This document shows positions 43,201 to 51,366 of a stretch of 64,000 bases of DNA, piece by piece. The DNA lies in the NCBI GenBank assembly GCA_003612285.1, contig RAYE01000001.1, positions 62,001-126,000 on the forward strand, read 5' to 3'. The position numbers and the translations under genes are program-made. Under the pieces are notes generated by a model. It was not told the origin of the DNA and ran no database searches. It was given only the letters and a program-made list of their open reading frames with translations. Each line of letters opens with the position of its first letter. The first letter of the stretch is position 1. Source of the stretch: a bacterium D16-51 (GTDB taxonomy: Bacteria; Bacillota; Clostridia; Lachnospirales; Lachnospiraceae).

Positions 43201-45496
43201 GGGGAGCTGTTTTGGGATGGCAGCGTCTTCCGCAGAATTTTATGAAGGGAACCAGTTTAACGTAAAGGATTATACGGCTTCTGCCAAGAGCCTGTATGAG
43301 GTATTAGCGCCGAAAACCCCAAATGCTGATTTAACAAAGATTATTGAGATTTACCAGGTATCGCAGTTTGCAGATAAAATCAGCAGAGAAACGGCAGAGA
43401 ATTATGGAAAGTACCGGAAGCTGATTAAGCAGGTGGAAGAGTTTGAGCGTTCTGGAGGGCTGCGTATAGATTCTACGGCTGACCCGGTTGTACTGTGCGT
43501 ATATTCTGGCTGCAGCGGCCATGCTTTAGTGCCTGTATCTGTAAATATGGATAGTGAGGGGAATTATATTTTTGAAGTATATGACTGCAATTCCCCGAAT
43601 AGTTTTAGCACGTTAAAGGTAAAGAAAGATTTTTCAGGGATTGACTATGGAAGGTATAACCAGGCGTCCTTTGTAAAATATTCCACAATCCGCGAGGCAT
43701 TAAAAGATGCTGACTTTACAGGGGAAAGCTTAAAGAAGTCTTCTAATGAGAGCAATACAGTGGCAATTGCTGTAAACCGTGAAAACGTCAGCCTGAAAAA
43801 TGGCGGTGGAAGAGATTATACCGAAATCAAAGGCGCGTATGAGCAGAGGCCGATGTCAGCCGGGGAAGAAGAGTTTAGCGGAATCCGCAGTTTTATATTG
43901 CCACAGGACCAGGTGGAATATAAAATTGAAGAAGATCCAAAGGCAAAATCGGGCGGTACAGAGGAAGATTTAAAGTACTATATCGCAACAGAAGATTTAT
44001 TTACAGAAATTGAGACTTCTGATAAAGATGCAGAGCTTAAAGTGAGAAGCGTAAAAGGGACAGGGAATGATTCTGTTACTTTAACATCTGAAAAATCTAA
44101 TACAGAATCAGAAATTACGGTAATGGATACCTTGGGCATTAAGAAAGAGATTTCTGTACAGGGGAGTTCTGTGGAAGTGGAAGTGAATAATGAAGCGGAG
44201 ATGAAGATTACTGTTTCTGAGGATACGGCAGAAGTAAAAGTGGATGGGGAAAAACTGAAGCTGGATGGAAACAAGGCAAATGTTTCTTTCTTTGCCCAGA
44301 AGGGTGCAAATCCAATGGAAGCTGCTGATATGTTCTGCGAGCTTTTTGTAGATAAGAACAGCCAGTTGTCAGGGACAGCGGAATCTTATGTAACATGGAG
44401 CAAAGAAACGGCAGGAGATGTGACAGTTATCACAAAGATAAAGGATGAAAAAGGGAATGTGATAGCAGAGCAGAAGGATAATAGAACATTAAATCCAGGG
44501 ATGCAGAAGGTAAATGTTGTATTTGACAAGGTAAAGGCAGAGCTTGGCGGATTATCCGGAGAGTTTAAGGCGGTATGTGAAATGACATTGGTTGATGCAG
44601 AGAATAACGAAATTCGCATTTCCCAGCCAGGCATTACTGTAAAAAGGGAAGAACAGCAGACTTCCAAGCCGGGCGGAAACAGGCCATATGTACCTGGGCC
44701 GGCAGTTACGCCGACGCCAGAACCAACCCAGACGCCAACACCAGAGCCGACTATGGAACCAACACAAGCGCCAACGAAAGCGCCAGATAACACAGAATCA
44801 CCAGTGATAACACCGGCGCCAGAAGAGCCGTCTGTACCAACGGAAACGCCAGATATCATAATTACGCCGCCGGAAGATACAGAGCAGCCGATAGTGACGC
44901 CGAAGCCAAAGCCGACAAAAAAGCCGGCTGTTTCAGAGAAATCTTCCGTTCCAAAGAAGGGGAAAGTGCTTTCTTCCGGTTCTTTGAAATATATTGTACA
45001 GAAGCCGGCAAAGAAGAATGGGACAGTGGCGGTATATAGTGCGAAGAAGAAAGACGCAAAGAAGGTTGCAGTTCCAAAGAAGGTAAAATTAAATGGTTAT
45101 ACCTTTAAGGTAACGGAAATCCGTCAAAATGCATTTGCCAAAATGAAGAAGCTGAAAGAAGTGACAGTTGGGGGCAATGTGAAAAAGATTGGGAAAAATG
45201 CTTTTAAAGACTGCAAGAACCTGGAGTTTGTTATCATCGAAAAGAATGTAACTTCAATTGGAACCAGGGCGTTTGCAGGCTGTACAAAGCTGAACCGTAT
45301 TTTGGTGAAATCTGATAAGATAAAGTCCGTAGGGGCAGACGCCTTTAAAGGGGTAACTTCAAAGGCAATTGTAAAAACATCCAAGAGCAAGTGGAGGAAA
45401 TATTGCAGGATGTTTATGAATATAGGAAAAATGTCCCAGAGCGCATTGTTTGTAATTGAACCTGTGAAACTGAAATATAATGGGAAATCGTATTAA
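40232..45496 (+). CDS. Large secreted leucine-rich repeat (BspA-like) protein with cysteine-peptidase-like domain
   Basis: A 1754-residue protein with a signal peptide, then many LRR_5/BspA repeats (AFxGCxxLxxVxIPxxVxxIGxxAF) over about residues 110-620 and 740-920. The segment around 975-1160 has GSCFGMAASSAEF (Cys993), CSGHALVPV (His1097) and YDCNSPN (Asp1118/Asn1120), the Cys-His-Asp/Asn order of papain-like peptidases. It ends with a Pro/Thr linker of PTPEPTxTP repeats (about 1490-1575) and a final LRR block (about 1620-1720). Probably a surface adhesin or degradative protein; the peptidase idea is inference. No sorting signal seen. Confidence 0.82.
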   Translation: MKKKTMSIVLAAALILQMLPLPIGCLAGVLGVFSVSEAAGLTGTIGDSNNITWTLTKEAKQDGWLGGSTIYKLELTGTGDMPAYQSEAYKEKPTDTYDSYRTNAPWKESNKEIQTISIGSGITNVSSYAFYGCGYVMNVEIPEGVKNIDSAAFRDCVSLKQVTLPASLESIGGSAFNHCTALDNLTIPGNVKSIESSAFQSCAALSEITVPGTVKEIGNAAFAGCKQMKKVVINEGIEGIGSSAFNSCESLADLTLPKNSLKSIGNGAFSGSNLSAVTIPASVTSIGVNPFVGGILQSITVEQGSQNYESVNDLLVEKKNSALYKVISYPCKGSATVSVPSPVEVIGDQAFQSTGIQSVDLPGSLLSINDYAFYGTGYLSSIEVPGKVKTIGEYAFYSCRSLSEINLGGDLLSIGNYAFYNCKAVAGIRLPDKVTTIGSGAFGGCSKLTELEFPNSIETIGSSVLENCTSLEKVSFGGNIKKVLGNVFEGCPKLSEVTVSESNANIMAENNVLYNKEKTKIIYYASGMEGDKFSIPDTVKTVGSYAFTYCTHLEEIRFPESVEVMEGYAVYHNDSVTKLLFYGNAPTVTEYGYCTVGNTNGYTEECYAYNTSVTSNSVKGGSYDNTGLMVYKTKGSTGWADGWESTKLNKGHESHAGYEWRQKYLMEEWDPDKTDNSSGKFGDLEWHYQDDIGQITFTGNGNVPDFKEDALPTWSLVDGVDHMQDIKRVETGDAAEIGSNAFLGAKRLRVVLTENKLTRVGERAFANCTALEVIRMQNVAKIEKEAFMGDTALKDELDVRGCQMFGEGVFKGCTGMTDILLGEGLKSIGKEAFASCSALENMMLPESVQTLGEGCFNGCSTLRTINIPKGVTAVPAACFAGCAKLKKVYFYGNYPDTWADDCFNGTDSSLTVYYRASNKTWGAAGGKWNGYPVVGLDKFYTEQKDHYSFANTEGSFGYGSKYFVPRQRYVTAVQSVIRGSYYYAWDSSWKGSCFGMAASSAEFYEGNQFNVKDYTASAKSLYEVLAPKTPNADLTKIIEIYQVSQFADKISRETAENYGKYRKLIKQVEEFERSGGLRIDSTADPVVLCVYSGCSGHALVPVSVNMDSEGNYIFEVYDCNSPNSFSTLKVKKDFSGIDYGRYNQASFVKYSTIREALKDADFTGESLKKSSNESNTVAIAVNRENVSLKNGGGRDYTEIKGAYEQRPMSAGEEEFSGIRSFILPQDQVEYKIEEDPKAKSGGTEEDLKYYIATEDLFTEIETSDKDAELKVRSVKGTGNDSVTLTSEKSNTESEITVMDTLGIKKEISVQGSSVEVEVNNEAEMKITVSEDTAEVKVDGEKLKLDGNKANVSFFAQKGANPMEAADMFCELFVDKNSQLSGTAESYVTWSKETAGDVTVITKIKDEKGNVIAEQKDNRTLNPGMQKVNVVFDKVKAELGGLSGEFKAVCEMTLVDAENNEIRISQPGITVKREEQQTSKPGGNRPYVPGPAVTPTPEPTQTPTPEPTMEPTQAPTKAPDNTESPVITPAPEEPSVPTETPDIIITPPEDTEQPIVTPKPKPTKKPAVSEKSSVPKKGKVLSSGSLKYIVQKPAKKNGTVAVYSAKKKDAKKVAVPKKVKLNGYTFKVTEIRQNAFAKMKKLKEVTVGGNVKKIGKNAFKDCKNLEFVIIEKNVTSIGTRAFAGCTKLNRILVKSDKIKSVGADAFKGVTSKAIVKTSKSKWRKYCRMFMNIGKMSQSALFVIEPVKLKYNGKSY

Positions 45497-46140
45497 TGCA
45501 AAGAACCATTATAATATTTTAGCAATGGGATATTGAGGTATCCTTCTAACAGTGCACTGCAAAAAAGCAGGATTACACAAAGAAAGAGGGGAGGCAGCTT
45601 GGAAAAAATGAGCTGCCTTCTTTTTTGGTATACAGAATGTTCTTTGTCTTCGGAATCAAACCAGCAGCAGTGTAGTTCTTCTAAATGCCTGGAGGCTAAC
45701 AGGAATGCAGGGGCAAGTACAAGAGCCTGTGGCAGTAAAAAGCAAAAATACCCAATGACGCCGCCAGGGCCGTATAAAAGGACGCAGAAGGTACATAAAA
45801 GGCCGTGGGAAAAGCCCGTATATAGCGTAAAGCCGGTAAAATAAAGACGCCAGGCATTTGTCAGGGAAAAGAAGACCAGCAGCAGGAAATACTTTATGTT
45901 TTCTTTGAAGCTATATAAAAAAACATCATTGCGGTTGATAGCAAGCGTGGAAATATTTTTAGCTGTATTTTGGAAAAGCGCAAGGGCTGGTGCATAGATG
46001 CTGTCTTCCAATAGATTAGCTGCAAGGCAGCCAAAAAGAAAACCAATTAGGAATAAACCAATTGCAAATTTTGAAAAAACAGTTAAAAGGGAATGCTTTT
46101 TTTGCTTGGAAGGTGTAGGATGTGGCATTTTAAAAGACAT
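45493..46140 (-). CDS. spoIIM: Stage II sporulation protein M-like membrane protein
   Basis: A 215-residue protein with about five membrane segments and SpoIIM-like features (FLFGCLAANLL, GFTLYTGFSHGLL, LLYGPGGVIGYFCFLLPQALVLAPAFLLAS). SpoIIM is part of the DMP complex that thins septal peptidoglycan during engulfment, supporting a spore-former. Convergent with the LRR gene and overlapping it by four bases at the 3' ends; the LRR terminator lies inside this gene on the opposite strand. Confidence 0.75.
   Translation of the reverse strand: MSFKMPHPTPSKQKKHSLLTVFSKFAIGLFLIGFLFGCLAANLLEDSIYAPALALFQNTAKNISTLAINRNDVFLYSFKENIKYFLLLVFFSLTNAWRLYFTGFTLYTGFSHGLLCTFCVLLYGPGGVIGYFCFLLPQALVLAPAFLLASRHLEELHCCWFDSEDKEHSVYQKRRQLIFSKLPPLFLCVILLFCSALLEGYLNIPLLKYYNGSLH
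45591..45626 (+). terminator. Terminator of the LRR gene, embedded in spoIIM
   Basis: GAGGCAGCT (45591-45599) pairs with AGCTGCCTTC (45611-45620), followed by six T. It lies about 95 bases past the LRR stop codon and within the spoIIM reading frame on the other strand. Confidence 0.8.
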
Positions 46141-46239
46141 AGTTTTTCCTCCGGCTTTTTATCAATAGACATACCGCGTTAGCGGCACTGCTTTATTAAA
46201 GATATGGGGAAAAAGAGGAAATTATGTTAATTGTTGCCC

Positions 46240-46268
46240 TTGTGGAATATTGGAAGAAAGGGTATAAT
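46240..46268 (+). promoter_or_regulatory. Promoter of the tandem hemerythrin gene
   Basis: TTGTGG (46240-46245), 17 bases, TATAAT (46263-46268). Confidence 0.6.
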
Positions 46269-46322
46269 ACTTTTTATGGAAGCTGTGGCATTGTTAGTAA
46301 TTAGAAGGAAGGGATAGTTAAA

Positions 46323-47138
46323 ATGTATCAGTTTACAGATGACTGCCTGACAGGGCTTGCGACAATTGATGAAGAGCATCGTCAGTTATTTAAAACGATT
46401 AATGAAATTGCGGATATCCTGGCAGATGAAAGCAGAAGTGCAGAAGAAGTTTTAGGGTCGGCCAAAAATCTTATCCGTACATTGAAAGAATATGCTTCAA
46501 CCCATTTTGCCCATGAAGAAGAGTATATGAATAAAATCCATGACCCGGAGTTGCTGCGCCAGAAAAAAGAACATGCAGTATTTACAGGAAAAGTAAACAG
46601 CGTGGATTTGGAAACAATGGATGTCAGCAAGGGAATCAGGGTTTTGCATGAAATGATGGAATATTTGTCACTCTGGCTGTACCGCCATATTTTGTCTAGT
46701 GATACATTGATTGGAAAAATACAAGTGGTACATAATAATCCTGTTTTGCTTACTTTTTCAGATAAATACTGTACAGGGGTGGATTTTATAGACCGGGAAC
46801 ATATGCGCCTGTTTGAAATCCTGGCTGATTTGAATGGGTTGAACCAGAAGGAATATGCTTCTGACCGTTATGATGCAATAGTGGACGTCATTGAAGAACT
46901 GAAAGATTATACAGTAAAGCATTTTCAGGATGAAGAGCGGTATATGCAGGATATCCATTATGAAGGGCTGGCAGTCCAGAAAAATCTGCATCAGTCTTTT
47001 ATTGACAAAATGGATAGTATTAACCTGGATGATATGGATGAAAACCAGCAGGTGTACATTGATGTATTAATTGATTTCCTGGCAAATTGGTTAATTAACC
47101 ATATTATGAAAATGGATCAGAAAATTCCAGTGAGATAA
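46323..47138 (+). CDS. Tandem bacteriohemerythrin protein
   Basis: A 271-residue protein made of two hemerythrin-like domains (about 1-135 and 140-268). Each has the di-iron pattern: IDEEHRQLF, HFAHEEEYM, HAVF, LYRHI in the first; IDREHMRLFE, HFQDEERYM, HQSF, LINHI in the second. Non-haem iron O2 or NO binding in an anaerobe suggests oxygen sensing or scavenging. Two fused copies are less common than one. Lies upstream of the K+ channel, separated by a terminator. Confidence 0.9.
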   Translation: MYQFTDDCLTGLATIDEEHRQLFKTINEIADILADESRSAEEVLGSAKNLIRTLKEYASTHFAHEEEYMNKIHDPELLRQKKEHAVFTGKVNSVDLETMDVSKGIRVLHEMMEYLSLWLYRHILSSDTLIGKIQVVHNNPVLLTFSDKYCTGVDFIDREHMRLFEILADLNGLNQKEYASDRYDAIVDVIEELKDYTVKHFQDEERYMQDIHYEGLAVQKNLHQSFIDKMDSINLDDMDENQQVYIDVLIDFLANWLINHIMKMDQKIPVR

Positions 47139-47151
47139 AGATGGTGTTTAA

Positions 47152-47174
47152 GGAGCTGTAAATAAATGAATTGA
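47152..47174. repeat. Family-2 repeat, half copy
   Basis: AGGAGCTGTAAATAAATGAATT matches the left half of copy 3 (36473) with one change; the right arm is missing. Confidence 0.5.
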
Positions 47175-47232
47175 ACAAGTTGTGAAAGATGCTTTTTCGA
47201 GTGCAGAGAAAAATAATCTATATATAGAGGGT

Positions 47233-47266
47233 AACAGCAAGGTGGAAAGCCTTGCTGTTTTGTTTG
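47233..47266 (+). terminator. Terminator of the hemerythrin gene
   Basis: AACAGCAAGG (47233-47242) pairs with CCTTGCTGTT (47250-47259), followed by T-rich sequence. Confidence 0.85.
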
Positions 47267-47444
47267 TGTGGATTGTTATTGGAAGTTTAACAGAAATCAG
47301 CGTCAGCTTATTTTGTATCCTGTCCATAGATATATCCGATGTTTTGTGATAATATTTACATGAGGCTGGCATTCTATCTGGATAGATTTTCAGGTTCTAA
47401 TAGAAAACCGTTTACATTAGCCATAAAAAGGGGAGTACAGATAT

Positions 47445-49019
47445 ATGAAGGAAAGAAAAAAGATTTATTTGTGTTTTATCGCAGGTATTATTTTGATTTA
47501 TATTGGTCTGCTGGCTATTCTTTATTATTCGGAATCTACGGACAGCAATGCCATGATCCGGACTTTTGGGGATGCGTTCTGGTATTCAATTGTGACAATG
47601 ACTACAGTAGGGTATGGTGACCTGATACCGGTTACCCCTGTGGGGCATGCTGTAGGGATGATATTTTTGCTTTTGTCCGCTGGTATTATTGTGACGATGC
47701 TTGGGGCATTAATATCTTTTATTACAAGTGAAGGGATGCCGCTGCTTATGCTTAGCCTGCAGCGGCATAAAAACTGGTATTATTTTGCAGACTGTGAAGT
47801 GGAGTCAGATGCTCTTGCAGGCAATATTTACCGTGAAGATCCCAATGCTCTTATTATTTATGGAGAGAAAAGAAGCCGGCGGAGTGAAATCCCCAATTAT
47901 CCATGTCTGTATTTAAGCGCTCCGTTGGATAAAGTAGTGGCGAAAAAAAGTGACAGTACGAAGTTCAAGGTTTTTTTAATGAGGGAAAACGATATTGGCG
48001 TTAACCAACGGGCAATTCATCTGCACAAATTGCCGGTAGATGTCTATGCAAGAACGACTAACGGGTATGATAAGCTTTCTGGAAATATTAATTTCTTTCA
48101 CAGCTATGAGTGCTGTGCCAGGCAGTATTGGCGTTCCAAACCGTTGTGCCGCCATGAAAATACAATTGTGCTTATTGGCTTTGGCAAGTATGGGAGCAGT
48201 ATTTTAGAGAGAGCTATATTGAACAATATTATTTCCGTTGAGCAGCATGTGGCATACCATATTTTTGGTGATGCAAGAGGGTTTCTTGCCGTACATGACT
48301 GCCTGGGGGAGCTGTTTTCAATGAATGAGGAATCAAGAGTAAAAGATTCCCTGGTTTTCCATGATGAGGCATGGGCTGAAAACCGTGTGGTTTTGGAACG
48401 GGCTGACCGTATTATTATCTGTGAGGATGATGAGAAGAATGGCTGGAGTATATTCTGGACATTGAATAAGTATTATAGGATTACCGGGCGCATTGATTTG
48501 CGGAGCAGCTGGAAAGTTCCAGATATCTCCTATTTTGGGGCAAATGAGGACATCTATACTCCACAGCAGATTATCCGTACAGATTTGAATAAAGCGGCTA
48601 TTATGATTAACGATATATTCCGCAGGTCCGTTACTTACCCTACCCTTAGCTGGGATGAATTGGATGATTTCCATCGGCAGTCTAAAATTGCAGCGGCAGA
48701 CCATATTTTGATGAAAACAAGGATTCTTCTGGAGGATGAAGAGATTACAATGCTTACTGCGGATGCAGTAAAGAAAGCTTATGCCAGATATTGTGAGACA
48801 AAATCCTCTGAAGCTGCAAGGGAAATGTACCGTAAGTTGGATCATATGCGGTGGCTTCGGTTTTATATCTTTTATAACTGGAAGTATGGTTCTTACCGCG
48901 ACGACACAATAAGGCAGCATCCAATGTTATGCAGGTATGAGGAACTGACACCAGAGCAGAAGCAGGAAAGGGATGCAGCATGGGAATTGATGGGGAATAT
49001 CTATGTTGAGATGGAGTAG
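47445..49019 (+). CDS. Two-helix K+ channel with NAD-binding-like and RyR-like domains
   Basis: A 524-residue protein. Residues 8-95 form two membrane helices around the K+ selectivity filter TTVGYGD. The middle (about 100-400) has a Rossmann-like stretch (ENTIVLIGFGKYGSSILERA, about residue 240) as in RCK/TrkA-type gating domains. The C-terminus (about 420-515) matches the RyR-repeat pattern (SKIAAADHILMKTRILLEDE... LDHMRWLRFYIFYNWKYGSYRDD...HPMLCRYEELTPEQ). Prokaryotic channels with RyR domains are known but poorly characterised. The start of the next regulator overlaps the end region closely. Confidence 0.82.
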   Translation: MKERKKIYLCFIAGIILIYIGLLAILYYSESTDSNAMIRTFGDAFWYSIVTMTTVGYGDLIPVTPVGHAVGMIFLLLSAGIIVTMLGALISFITSEGMPLLMLSLQRHKNWYYFADCEVESDALAGNIYREDPNALIIYGEKRSRRSEIPNYPCLYLSAPLDKVVAKKSDSTKFKVFLMRENDIGVNQRAIHLHKLPVDVYARTTNGYDKLSGNINFFHSYECCARQYWRSKPLCRHENTIVLIGFGKYGSSILERAILNNIISVEQHVAYHIFGDARGFLAVHDCLGELFSMNEESRVKDSLVFHDEAWAENRVVLERADRIIICEDDEKNGWSIFWTLNKYYRITGRIDLRSSWKVPDISYFGANEDIYTPQQIIRTDLNKAAIMINDIFRRSVTYPTLSWDELDDFHRQSKIAAADHILMKTRILLEDEEITMLTADAVKKAYARYCETKSSEAAREMYRKLDHMRWLRFYIFYNWKYGSYRDDTIRQHPMLCRYEELTPEQKQERDAAWELMGNIYVEME

Positions 49020-49023
49020 CAAG

Positions 49024-49731
49024 ATGAGTAAATTTGTGATTGGAATTTGTGAAGATGAGAAGTGTGTACATGGTATAATAAAAAATTTGTTGGATAAGTA
49101 TGCAAAACAACGAGATATACAATATGAGGTTATTGGCTTTTTTTCAGGTATGGAGCTATTAGAATCAAAACAAAAGTTAGATATGCTGTTTTTAGATATT
49201 GCTATGCCTGGGTTAAATGGAATGGAGACGGCGAGGGAGTTAAACTTACGGGGAATTCATTACAAGATCGTATTGCTTACAGGAAAGTCCGAATATGTGA
49301 AAGAAGGATATAAGGTAGGGGCTTTTCGCTTTGTTACAAAACCAATTGTGGAGCAGGAGTTTTTTGAGGCAATAGATGATGTAAGAAGCTGTTTGCTAGG
49401 TGAGGAAGAGATTACAGTGTATTATAATAGAATTGCATATAAGATACGGTTAAAAGATGTTTATTACATTATGTCGGAGGGTGCCCAGACAATTATATAT
49501 ACAAAAGATAAAAGCTATCGCAGTGAGAAATTATTGAAGGAATGGGACATGGAGTTAGATCAGAGGCTGTTTATAAGATGTCACCGTTCATTTTTGGTTA
49601 ATCTTTCAAAAATTGTCCAGTTGGAAAAGAATTTTATATACCTTTATCTGGGATATAAAGTGCCTTTGTCGATAAGGAAGAAAAAAAGAGTGGAAGAAGC
49701 TTTTATGATTTATGATACGAGGTATAGGTGA
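49024..49731 (+). CDS. AgrA-like LytTR response regulator (system 2)
   Basis: Receiver domain with GICEDE, LFLDIAMPGLNG, LLTGKSEYV and TKPI, and a LytTR DNA-binding domain with IYYTKDKSYRS-like sequence and FIRCHRSFLVNLSKIVQLEKN. Start ATG 49024, four bases after the channel stop, with GGAG upstream. It overlaps the kinase gene by four bases (GTGA). Confidence 0.9.
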   Translation: MSKFVIGICEDEKCVHGIIKNLLDKYAKQRDIQYEVIGFFSGMELLESKQKLDMLFLDIAMPGLNGMETARELNLRGIHYKIVLLTGKSEYVKEGYKVGAFRFVTKPIVEQEFFEAIDDVRSCLLGEEEITVYYNRIAYKIRLKDVYYIMSEGAQTIIYTKDKSYRSEKLLKEWDMELDQRLFIRCHRSFLVNLSKIVQLEKNFIYLYLGYKVPLSIRKKKRVEEAFMIYDTRYR

Positions 49732-51017
49732 GGAAGATGGGGAAAGTTGAAACAATTTTGGTTTCGTTTTTAACAGTATTTGAAAGTATTTCATTTTGTT
49801 ATATCTTGTTAAAAAAGAAATGGATATCTGGGGGACAATGGTTAGGATTGGCAGGGATAGTTTTTTTGTACATTGTATTGTTGGTATGTGAGAATGCTTA
49901 TTATCCAATCATGTTTTTAGCTACAAGTTTAGTGTCAATTTTTCTAACTCGATATCTGTATAGAACGTCTTTAGGGGAGTCTGCCAGGATATGGCTTTTT
50001 TCGTTTACTTTTTTTAGTTTTATGGAGACAGCATTTGGAGCTATTATAAAAGTGTGGATACCACAGAATAGTGAATTTGAACATATGACATTATGCAGCA
50101 TAACTGTGACAATTGTTTTATGGATATATCATTTTTTGATAGGAAGAAAGATAAGTAAGGAAAAATTCCAATTGCCAATGCGTTTGTGGGTTATGGCAGA
50201 AGGACTATTGTTTGTTTATATGTTAATGGCTGTTTCTTTTACATATTTATTGAAATTTGTCCATTCTCCTAAAGTAGTTATTGCAGGAATTATTTTAGCA
50301 TTTTTTGGGGGAGTTGGAGCATTCGGGATGATATTGGCAATGCTTTATTTTTTTAATGAAACAGAAAAATATAGAATTCAAAGTGAGATAGCAGATAAAT
50401 ACAATAAGCAGCAAAAGGAATATTTTTTGGCTTTGTTAAAGAGGGAACAGGAAATAAAAAAATTCCGGCATGATATTGTTGCTCATCTAATGGTCATACA
50501 AGGTTTTTGTCAAGAGGGAGATGAGCGGATAAAAAGCTATATATCAAATATGTTGAATGAAGCGGAAGGAAAATCTTATAGGCAGTTTGATGTGGGCAAT
50601 GATATTGTAAATGTCATAATAAATTATTATCTGATACCAGTGCAGGAAAAATGTAATATTGAGGTAAAAGGATGTATTGGTGAACTTGAAACAATATCTG
50701 GAGTGGATTTATGTGTGATAGTGTCAAATCTTGTAAAAAATGCTGTGGAAGCATCTTTAGCTGTTCGGGAAGAAAAAAGAGAAATTCGTTTTTTTGTTAG
50801 CGAAGGAAAGCAATATTTTAATATCAGTGTGGCAAATATCTATGAAGGAAAAATTGTTTTTGATAAAAAAGGCATACCTAAGACAAATAAAGAAAAGAAG
50901 GGTGATCATGGGATTGGAATTAGAAATATAAAGCGGGCGGTAGAAAAATATGGTGGGAGATGTAACATTAGGGTAGAAGGAGACTGGTATATTGCAGATG
51001 TTTTTATAAAAATTTAG
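49728..51017 (+). CDS. AgrC-like GHKL sensor histidine kinase (system 2)
   Basis: About six membrane segments (residues 8-215), H-box KKFRHDIVAHLMVIQGF, N-box SNLVKNAVEASL and KKGDHGIGIRNIKRAVEKYGG. 429 residues. GTG 49728 overlaps the regulator stop; ATG 49737 is an alternative. Like system 1 it has no AgrB/AgrD partners and is followed by paired boxes and a tiny peptide gene. Confidence 0.9.
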   Translation: MRKMGKVETILVSFLTVFESISFCYILLKKKWISGGQWLGLAGIVFLYIVLLVCENAYYPIMFLATSLVSIFLTRYLYRTSLGESARIWLFSFTFFSFMETAFGAIIKVWIPQNSEFEHMTLCSITVTIVLWIYHFLIGRKISKEKFQLPMRLWVMAEGLLFVYMLMAVSFTYLLKFVHSPKVVIAGIILAFFGGVGAFGMILAMLYFFNETEKYRIQSEIADKYNKQQKEYFLALLKREQEIKKFRHDIVAHLMVIQGFCQEGDERIKSYISNMLNEAEGKSYRQFDVGNDIVNVIINYYLIPVQEKCNIEVKGCIGELETISGVDLCVIVSNLVKNAVEASLAVREEKREIRFFVSEGKQYFNISVANIYEGKIVFDKKGIPKTNKEKKGDHGIGIRNIKRAVEKYGGRCNIRVEGDWYIADVFIKI

Positions 51018-51029
51018 ATTATTTGTATT

Positions 51030-51095
51030 GTTCGTTGGGAAAAGTGTGCGTTTATTGGGAAATGGGTTGATATTCTTATAAAATTATTTTAAAGT
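51030..51095 (+). promoter_or_regulatory. Paired LytTR-type boxes and promoter for tiny peptide 2
   Basis: Direct repeats GTTCGTTGGGAAA (51030-51042) and GTTTATTGGGAAA (51050-51062) have GTTYRT cores exactly 20 bp apart. Four bases later comes TTGATA (51067-51072) and, after 17 bases, TAAAGT (51090-51095). The positions relative to the boxes are the same as at 16076-16143, although the outer box sequences differ between the two loci. Confidence 0.65.
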
Positions 51096-51141
51096 AACTA
51101 TATAAAAAATAATTATTTTATATGGGATAGGGGTGATTGGT

Positions 51142-51198
51142 ATGCTTTATTCTTCAGGTGGTTTTTTGGAGTGGCTTTTAGGCCTGATTATTGGTTAA
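51142..51198 (+). CDS. Tiny hydrophobic peptide, candidate signal or PSM-like peptide (system 2)
   Basis: ATG six bases after AGGGGTG (51129-51135), encoding MLYSSGGFLEWLLGLIIG. It is strongly hydrophobic and amphipathic with a single Glu. Its distance from the boxes, ribosome site and spacing match the peptide at 16194, but the sequence is different, which suits system-specific signalling. It resembles the N-terminal amphipathic helix of AgrD or a phenol-soluble modulin, without the AgrD thiolactone core. No family recognised. Confidence 0.62.
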   Translation: MLYSSGGFLEWLLGLIIG

Positions 51199-51211
51199 AC
51201 ATGGGTTATTG

Positions 51212-51290
51212 GAACAAGTCAAATGCAAGCTTGCAAGAAATTGAAAATTCCTTTGTACTTGGTGGCTGCGCGCAGGTCAAATACTTGCTC
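51212..51290. repeat. Family-3 repeat, partial copy
   Basis: The segment with 'aaatgcaagcttgcaag' and 'ggctgcgcgcaggtcaaatac' corresponds to the left half of the repeat at 26114-26184. The right inverted arm is absent. Confidence 0.55.
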
Positions 51291-51366
51291 TCTATAGTGT
51301 TTATAAATAAGTAGATAAGCCTTTGTTTATATAATTAAATTGTAGGTAGATAATGGGGATGAATAA

